Assembly: GCA_025531455.1 (NCBI GenBank)
Contig: JAMYHL010000004.1
Location: forward strand, 682,001 to 746,000
DNA from: Apiotrichum sp. Y4204
Lineage: Eukaryota; Basidiomycota; Tremellomycetes; Trichosporonales; Trichosporonaceae
Direction of reading: 5' to 3'
Length of the DNA stretch: 64,000 nt
Both the position numbers and the translations under genes were made by a program. Under the pieces are notes generated by a model that saw nothing but the letters and a program-made list of their open reading frames with translations, did not search any database and was not told the origin of the DNA. Shown here piece after piece: positions 57,783 through 64,000 of the stretch (positions within the stretch are counted from its first letter, which is position 1; each line of letters opens with the position of its first letter).

Positions 57783-60459
57783 ATGAGCACAAACGGAAGC
57801 AGCAGCGGAAAGCGCGTCCTCCCGACCATCCTGTCCTCGCGCTCCGTGTTCGGCATTGTGCCGTGCACTTCACGGCGCAACGTGTCGTGGAACTCGGATG
57901 GACAGTGTCTCCTGGTGTCAAAGCAGGGTGTGACGGTCGCTGTGAGTGAGAGCGAGAGCGAGTGCGAGTGGGATAATCTGTCGCGTCGCTCCCATCGTCG
58001 TTCTCAGCACTGATTGAAGACACCATATCTCATGACGACGCTTCCGAAGCCGGAACTGATGCTCGACACGTCGATGCAGGGCGGCAAGGCGGACGACGAG
58101 GAGGAGGAAGATGAGCGCGAGGCAGAGGGCGAGAAGACCGGGCGCCGGCTTGCGCGCCCGCGCCGGGGCGAAATCGACTGGTGGATGACTGCCGTAGGGC
58201 TCGACAAGGGCAAGGGCCGCGAGGACGAGTACGGCTGGGTGGATGTTGGAGGTGGGTTGCAAGCCGAGTCCGGGGCTTTCTGACCGCAGACGAGTTCAAC
58301 GGCATCGTGACTGACCGCGACAAGGAGCGTGCCGTGCGCGCTGCGACGTGGTCGCCCTCGGGGCTGAGTGAATTGGGATGTCCGTTTATTGCGGTCATGA
58401 CGAACACGGAGCAGGTCAGCATCTTCGCGCCAGGAGACGACCTGTACACCAAGTCATTCGTCGAGGTGAGCTACTCCCTCTCAAATGGCGAAGCTCACGC
58501 CAGCTCGCGGACATTACACGGGCGTCGCTCGACCTTCTTGACGAAGAAGACATTTCCGATTCACTGACTGTGCGCGGCCTGCTACGCGTCCGCGCAACGG
58601 CGATGGAGTGGTCCCCGCCTGTTCCGCTCCCGAGCATGATCGGTATTGATGGGAGTCTACTGGCGATCGCGAACCGGGCAGGTGGGATTGACTTCTGGGC
58701 GTACTCGGATGGGGAGTTTTTACGCGTCACCGACGAGACGCTCCCGAAACCGTGGGCCGTGGAAGTGACCTGGTCCCGCTGGACGATGGTGGACGGCGAG
58801 ACTTGTGAGGACGAGGAAGGCGACGGTTCTGACGACAGGTACTGCTCGGCTCGCCACTGCAACTACTGACGGCGGCGTGTGGATCCTCCCCGTCACCCGC
58901 CTCGGTAACCCTGGTAACGGGAGCTGGGAGATCGGGCTTGGGGAGCTTGAGCCCCTCGCGCCCGCCGACAATCGTGCCATCACCCTGCTCCAGTGGCTTG
59001 ACGTTGGTTTTCTTATGGTATCGCATCTGACCCACAGGACGACTTTCTTGTCTGGGCGAAGGCTGGCTCAATACATCTCAAGCACACTTCCTGGCCCCAG
59101 CCCAAGGTCGTGCGTCTCGAGCGCGTCGGGAACTGGGCAGGCTGCAATGCGCTGAGCGCGTGTGTCGGTAAGCTGCTGCTTCATATCGCAAAGCTGACAC
59201 ACAGGTCTTCAACTCAGTGGTACCACACTTACTGTGGTACTCTCGACCCTTACGTACCATGTCATCCACAATGCCACTACCGAGCCAGTACTCGCGCCTC
59301 CAATCGACTCGCTGCGTGCAACACTCGCAGCGCGCGATGTGCTTATCGACTGTGCGCGCCGGCGGCGGCGCGGGTTTTACACTGCCGACGACCGCGAGTA
59401 CACCGCTCACACCGCGGGGTGGGCAGCAATGGAGCCATCGGGGGACATTGTGTCATGGATGGCTGAGTGGGTCGCGATGTTGTTTGGTGCTGACCCACCA
59501 GGCCGATAACGTTCCACAATCTCGACAGCGCAACGGAGGTGAGCCGTATCTCGGACTTTGTTCTTGCGGACCTCAAGACCCTGCCGGGACACGGAGATGA
59601 GATTATCAAAGCGTTGAACGCGACACTCGACAACCCGCCAAATTGTGAGTCATTACTTGCGTCCTCGACTCATTCCTAGTATTGCATCACTCTCCGCTTG
59701 GCATCATGATACCGCATCTTCTGCGTCTGATTATGTGCGAGGAGCCGATGGGCGCGCCACTTCTGGAAGTTGTCTCCCAGTCGCGCACCGAGCCAGCTGC
59801 CGAGTTCCTCCCCGCCTCGACAAGTCTCCTCACACTACAACAGTCGCTTTGGGGTATCGGCGCCCCCGACGCGCTCCGCCTGCGTCTCACGCTCGCCCAG
59901 TGGGGTCAGGTGGGCTCTCTATCTTTGCTACTCTGACACCAGCGCGCATATCCAAACCTGGCTGTCGAGTTTGGCGCTGCGATCGATACCATCCAGACAC
60001 CTCTTCAGGTCGCGCTGGCGGTCCGGGCATTGCGCTGGGCAGCAAGCGTCGTCCGCGATTCTATAGGGCCACTGGACGCCCAGTATCTGGGTTACCTCTT
60101 CGCGGTCTGCGATGCGCCACAAGAGGCCGAGCGTCTCCGCGCGCTCGCAGCCGATGCGGGCGGCGCCACGTGCCCAGCCTGTGGGGGCACGGTGCACATT
60201 GGCGGCGGGCGATCCGCCTTCTGCGAGCGAGGACACGAATGGGGTAAGCTACTCCACGTCGATCGGCAAGCTAACAACAGAACGATGCTCGGTCACCCAT
60301 CTCCTCATCACGACACCAGAGTACCGCCTCTGCACCGTGTGTCCTGCGGTATCGCTCCTCCCCGACCGGGTAAGCGACGCGAATGTTCTCGTACGCCTCG
60401 CGCTACAGGCCGCCGTGCCGTGCCCGACGTGTGGTGGGCGCTGGTCTCGGGCTATTTGA
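57783..60459 (+). CDS. Transcription factor IIIC subunit (TFIIIC delta / C-terminal zinc finger)
   Basis: TFIIIC binds the B box of tRNA genes and recruits TFIIIB for RNA polymerase III. The N-terminus reads like the TFIIIC delta WD-type domain: NVSWNSDGQCLLVSKQGV, RAATWSPSGLSELGCPFIAV, MEWSPPVPLPS and SLLAIANRAGGIDFWAYSDGEFL. The C-terminus carries a putative zinc-binding domain: CPACGGTVHIGGG, FCERGHEW, LCTVCPAVSLL and CPTCGGRW, ending in RAI at the stop 60457-60459. It is broken by about ten small introns, more than any neighbour; exact ends were not all resolved. About 700 residues. It matches the GTF3C4/Sfc9-type subunit in layout rather than yeast Tfc6. Confidence 0.8.
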
Positions 60460-62230
60460 GGGGCCGGCGGAGATGGTTTTGTTTTATTGTGGATGTTGGG
60501 AATGTAAGAATTGTGCAGATCCGCATCGTAGGTGGTCGTCGATGCTGGCAGCGTCGGTAGCCGATAGTTAGGGTAGCCGGGATGATAATTAGGAGAAGTG
60601 ACAGGGTAACAATGAAGGTGGCGAAATGTGCACTCCACCCAGCGCCACAGCCACTCCCAGGAAGTAATTGACGGCCGGCGCTATGGGTCTCGCCGCGGTT
60701 TACCTGGCGCATCCCACTTTTCCGCCACCGGTACATCCCCCTTGTCAACTTTCTCAACTCGTGGCAGCCACACACAACTGCAAAGCTTCAAAGGCCGCCG
60801 TTCCCACATTCGTCGCTCGTTGCCGGACAATCCCGCGTGGCGGCATGTTTGTTCGGAATGCTCAGTGGCGCAGGCGACGGAGGTGGAAGAATGAGGCCGG
60901 TCCGGATTCCGGTCCGAGCGCCGAAGGCACGGGGATACAAAGTTTCTGGAACTGTGGCCCGTGCGCTCCGAGGTTCTAGATTTTGAGCTCTCGAGTGTGT
61001 AGTGTGTCACCGAGTTTCTTCCAACTCGAGTCGGTTCCACGATCAGCGACGAGTTGCGCCGAATGTACACTGCTAAGATACCAAATCCCACGCGCCACGG
61101 CATCTGTTATCGTAACTGGTATCTGTGATGCGCATGCTCGATCTGTGATCTGTGATCGGCATCGGGTCGGGGCACTCGGGGCGCGCGCCGGGGTCCGAGC
61201 CAGGTCCGAGAAGATGCCGGCGGCAACGGACTAGAGCGTACGGGCCGAGCTTCGTTCCGCACACGTGCAAGGCTCTGCAGGGATGAAGGGAATGCAGGGG
61301 ATAGCATGCAGACAGGCATGACAGGTAAGGGGCCAAGGGGTCGCTGCGACTCGAGCATGCATGCGTTGCTGGCCGTCGCCGCGGCCTACGGAGCTGGGAT
61401 GAGTCAGATTTCGGGGCACGATTTGGCAGATCGGGTCCAGCCGTAGTCTCTCATCTGGTATTCTGGTGTGGCATCCCGGCGCGTCCCGGGTTTGGTATTG
61501 CTTCCGGAGCGTCCCGAGGGGATATGCAGTGCAAGTAGTGCAAGCATCGTACTCGATGCATTGCGAGACATGAAATAGAGGATGCATTGCGGTGCGATGT
61601 ATGGTGAGGAGAGGCTCGTTGATGGTGCTGGAATGGATGTGTATCGTGAGGTCTGTCTGTCTATTGTCTGATCTTGATATTTTTTGTTATTGTGTTCTGC
61701 AAAACTGGGTTGGGTGGTGACTACCGGGCATGGGGGGTGGCAAGCACGATCAAAACAGCTGGCGGTGGTGGCGAACTCTTTGCCACTTGAAAAAATTAAT
61801 TAGGTGAATCCTAATATGTTCATACGTCATACCCCGTCATGCCGTAATTCACCAGTCACCGTCCCTGAAGCTCCTCTGGGCTCTAGCTGGGCTTTACTAT
61901 AATTGCAATGCAATGTATCCTTAACAGATAGTAATCAAAGTCTTCGGAATATGGACTGTTTACAAGTGTGCGAGTTGCTCCGTAGGAGCGTAGGAACGTG
62001 TATCTGTGTAGGTCGCCGATGGATGGGACAGTGTGGACGCCTATGACGCTGGCCAAGCCGCGATAACCAGAAGACCGATTCACACGAGAGATACAGAGAG
62101 AATATTCTCTTGCCTGTGGCTGTCACGATATAAAGGCGGCAGTCCGATCCATCCTCATCCACTCCCAAACACGCTTAGCCAAACAGCACAACAGCACCAG
62201 CAATCCCCTACTCTACACCAACTACGCGAC
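60460..62230. promoter_or_regulatory. Intergenic region and AOX promoter
   Basis: About 1.77 kb without a supported ORF. It contains repeated ATCTGTGATC words (61121-61160), similar to a cluster at 27922-27950; an AT-rich stretch (61670-61830); and a clear TATAAAG at 62129-62135, about 97 bp before the AOX start. The CAACACGC- and CACAACAGCACC-rich leader (62165-62230) is typical of highly transcribed genes here. Confidence 0.55.
62129..62135 (+). promoter_or_regulatory. TATA box of the alternative oxidase gene
   Basis: TATAAAG lies about 97 bp upstream of the AOX start codon, in a context that otherwise lacks TATA-like words. Confidence 0.55.
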
Positions 62231-63841
62231 ATGTCGCTCATCACCCCACCCCTCGGCATGGGCATGCGCCTGTCGGGCAGCGCCGCGCTCTGTGCGCGCG
62301 CCCGCCTTACCCCTCGCATCGCCTCCCCCCTCTACGCCACCTACCTCGCGCGCGGTCTGCACTCGTCGCTGCCGGCCCGCAATGTGCCGCCGCCCAACGA
62401 GCCTCCGAGCCCGAGCTCGAAGCCGCATACCCACGAGAGCGCATCGACCGCACTCCTCCCGGACATTGCGCAGCGTGAGGGCGCCGCCGTCGTTGGCGGC
62501 ACTGACGGGCGGCACTACAACAGTGAGTGAACAGAGTTGCTATTTCAGATGGCAGCCGTCATATCCTGCTCCTCGCTGACATTTGTAGTAAAGAACCCCG
62601 AAGACAAGTTTGCCGTCCAGCACAGCGGACAGTGGACAATGATGAACCCCATCTACACTGAATCCGACCTCGACTCGGTCCAGGTCGTCTGCCGCGAGCC
62701 CGTCACAATCGGCGACAAGGCCGCGCACGGCGTCGTCAAACTGCTTCGGTGAGTGTTTGTTGGAAGCAATGGCAGTCGGGCCCGATGCGGATACGAATGC
62801 TGCGGATACGCGGCCTGGGTGGCATGGATGGATGTGGCCATACCGCCGTCATCGGAGGATCGGCCATAACCTCTCCTGGTGATATAGTGACCATTCCACA
62901 TCCAAGTTCCCACCGCTCTACCTCTACCAGATGCCATTCCTCGCCTGTCACTATTTCGTTGCTGACCTGACCACAGCCGCTCGTTCGACTTTGTGTCCGG
63001 TTACGTCGCGAAGCCGATCCCCGAGGGCGTGCTTAAGCAGGACCCGATCCCGATCGCCGAGCTGCGCGCCAAGGGCGATATTCTCAGCGACCGCGAGTGG
63101 CTCAGGCGCATTATCCTTCTCGAGTCTATTGCGGGCGTTCCCGGTATGGTCGCCGGTACGCTGCGCCACCTCCGCAGTCTCCGTCTCCTCCGCCGCGATG
63201 GCGGCTGGATCCACACCCTCCTGGAGGAAGCCGAGAACGAGCGTATGCACCTTCTGTAAGTGACTGAAACTGGCCACCTGGTGAATATCAGCTAACAGCT
63301 CAGGACGTTCATGGCCGTCTCGCAGCCAACGTGGTTCACTCGCGCCCTCGTCATGGGCGGTCAGGCCGTCTTCTACTGCGCCTTCTTCGGCACTTACCTC
63401 ATCGCGCCGAAGGTTGCGCACCGCTTCGTCGGCGCCCTCGAGGAGGAGGCCGTGCGGACGTACACGCACTGCATCAAGGACGTGCAGGCGGGTCTTGTCC
63501 CCGAGTGGAACGGCAAGCCCGCACCGCAGATTGCCATCGACTACTGGCGCCTTCCCGAGGACGCCACGCTGCTGGACGTGATCCGCGCTGTGCGCGCCGA
63601 CGAGGCGACGCACCGCTTCGTCAACCATTCGCTCGCCAATCTCGACCAGGAGCGCGACTTTAACCCCTTCGCACTCGCCGAGGCGCCCGCCGAGGTCCGC
63701 GGCTCGATCCCCGAGTTTACCCGCGAGCAGAGCGCAGAGTTTGCCCGCGAACAGCAGTCCCACATGCTCATCCCGCCGCACAAGCAGGCCGAGTTGGAGC
63801 AGAAGGTGACCGAGGAGGCCAAGGACGCGAAGAAAGTGTAA
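62231..63841 (+). CDS. AOX1: Mitochondrial alternative oxidase
   Basis: It transfers electrons from ubiquinol directly to oxygen, bypassing complexes III and IV, at the matrix side of the inner membrane. A basic presequence (about 50 residues, with [14 protein letters not shown]) directs import. The diiron ligands are all present: [20 protein letters not shown] and [12 protein letters not shown]. The membrane-facing helices and [15 protein letters not shown] match the family. The C-terminus is extended by about 35 residues ([20 protein letters not shown]), slightly longer than usual. Four exons (62231-62520, about 62588-62749, 62979-63257, 63303-63841) and about 420 residues. The last exon ends at 63841, and 160 bp of 3' flank remain in the window. 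Confidence 0.95.
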
Positions 63842-64000
63842 AACGCGTGAACGAGCGCGGCATTCAACTGAGAACCACGGGAATACCGACCCACAAGAGA
63901 TGGACACTAAAAGTAAATCATAGGGCGGACGCACGGCATAGAAGCCATAACCAACTGCAGAAGAGCCACAATGGCCACCACATACATCACTCCTCCTGTA

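Overview
This is a nuclear chromosome segment of a fungus, most likely a GC-rich basidiomycete yeast of the Tremellomycetes (Trichosporonales-like is an inference from GC content, short 35-75 nt introns and overall gene style; no species is claimed). Genes are spliced, closely packed on both strands and mostly conserved housekeeping genes. There is no bacterial signal and no recognisable transposon.

Layout: (1) 1-1287, 5' part of a GT61-like glycosyltransferase (minus), running off the left edge; 1602-3075, HIRIP3-like histone chaperone (minus); 3504-5387, cytosolic Phe-tRNA synthetase alpha subunit (plus); 5595-10853, glycogen debranching enzyme (minus) with an unusual repeated N-terminal extension. 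(2) 10.9-20.4 kb, a gene-poor stretch whose only solid gene is an intron-containing tRNA-Pro(CGG) at 12452-12556. (3) 20.5-26.9 kb, Yrb2/Nup50-type Ran-binding protein (minus), V-ATPase c'' subunit (plus), TRAPP subunit sedlin/Trs20 (minus) and a short coiled-coil SCOC-type protein (minus). (4) 27-36.8 kb, a 3 kb non-coding leader/promoter region followed by a large diaphanous-type formin (plus). (5) 37.2-45.0 kb, U3 snoRNP protein Rrp9 (minus), COPII coat Sec31 (plus, divergent) and a small single-pass membrane protein (plus). (6) 46.65-48.22 kb, an array of structured repeats described below. (7) 48.7-63.8 kb, Cu-transporting P1B ATPase (plus), vacuolar Ca2+/H+ exchanger (plus), secreted M28 metallopeptidase (minus), TFIIIC subunit with C-terminal zinc finger (plus) and mitochondrial alternative oxidase (plus).

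The most unusual object is the array at 46654-48224: eleven dispersed units of about 75-88 nt separated by unrelated spacers. Each unit is closed by a helix whose sequence differs from unit to unit yet stays complementary (for example CCACCTAGA/TCTAGGTGG, CCGCTTAGA/TCTAAGCGG, GACTCCC/GGGAGTC, CACCCGGCC/GGCCGGGTG). Inside are two copies of one hairpin design (4-bp stem, 1x3 internal loop usually N/CTC, GGY/RCC upper stem), with compensatory changes and with wobble pairs that are G-U only when read on the plus strand. Two units are circularly permuted. This is the signature of a conserved RNA fold, not of a coding sequence or simple DNA repeat. I do not recognise it as any known ribozyme, snoRNA or tRNA-like class.

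Functionally the protein genes are a normal mixture: secretory trafficking (SEC31, TRS20), vacuolar ion homeostasis (V-ATPase c'', Ca2+/H+ exchanger, Cu-ATPase), ribosome and tRNA biology (RRP9, FRS2, TFIIIC), polarity/cytoskeleton (formin), glycogen metabolism and respiration (AOX). They are not an operon or an evident biosynthetic cluster.
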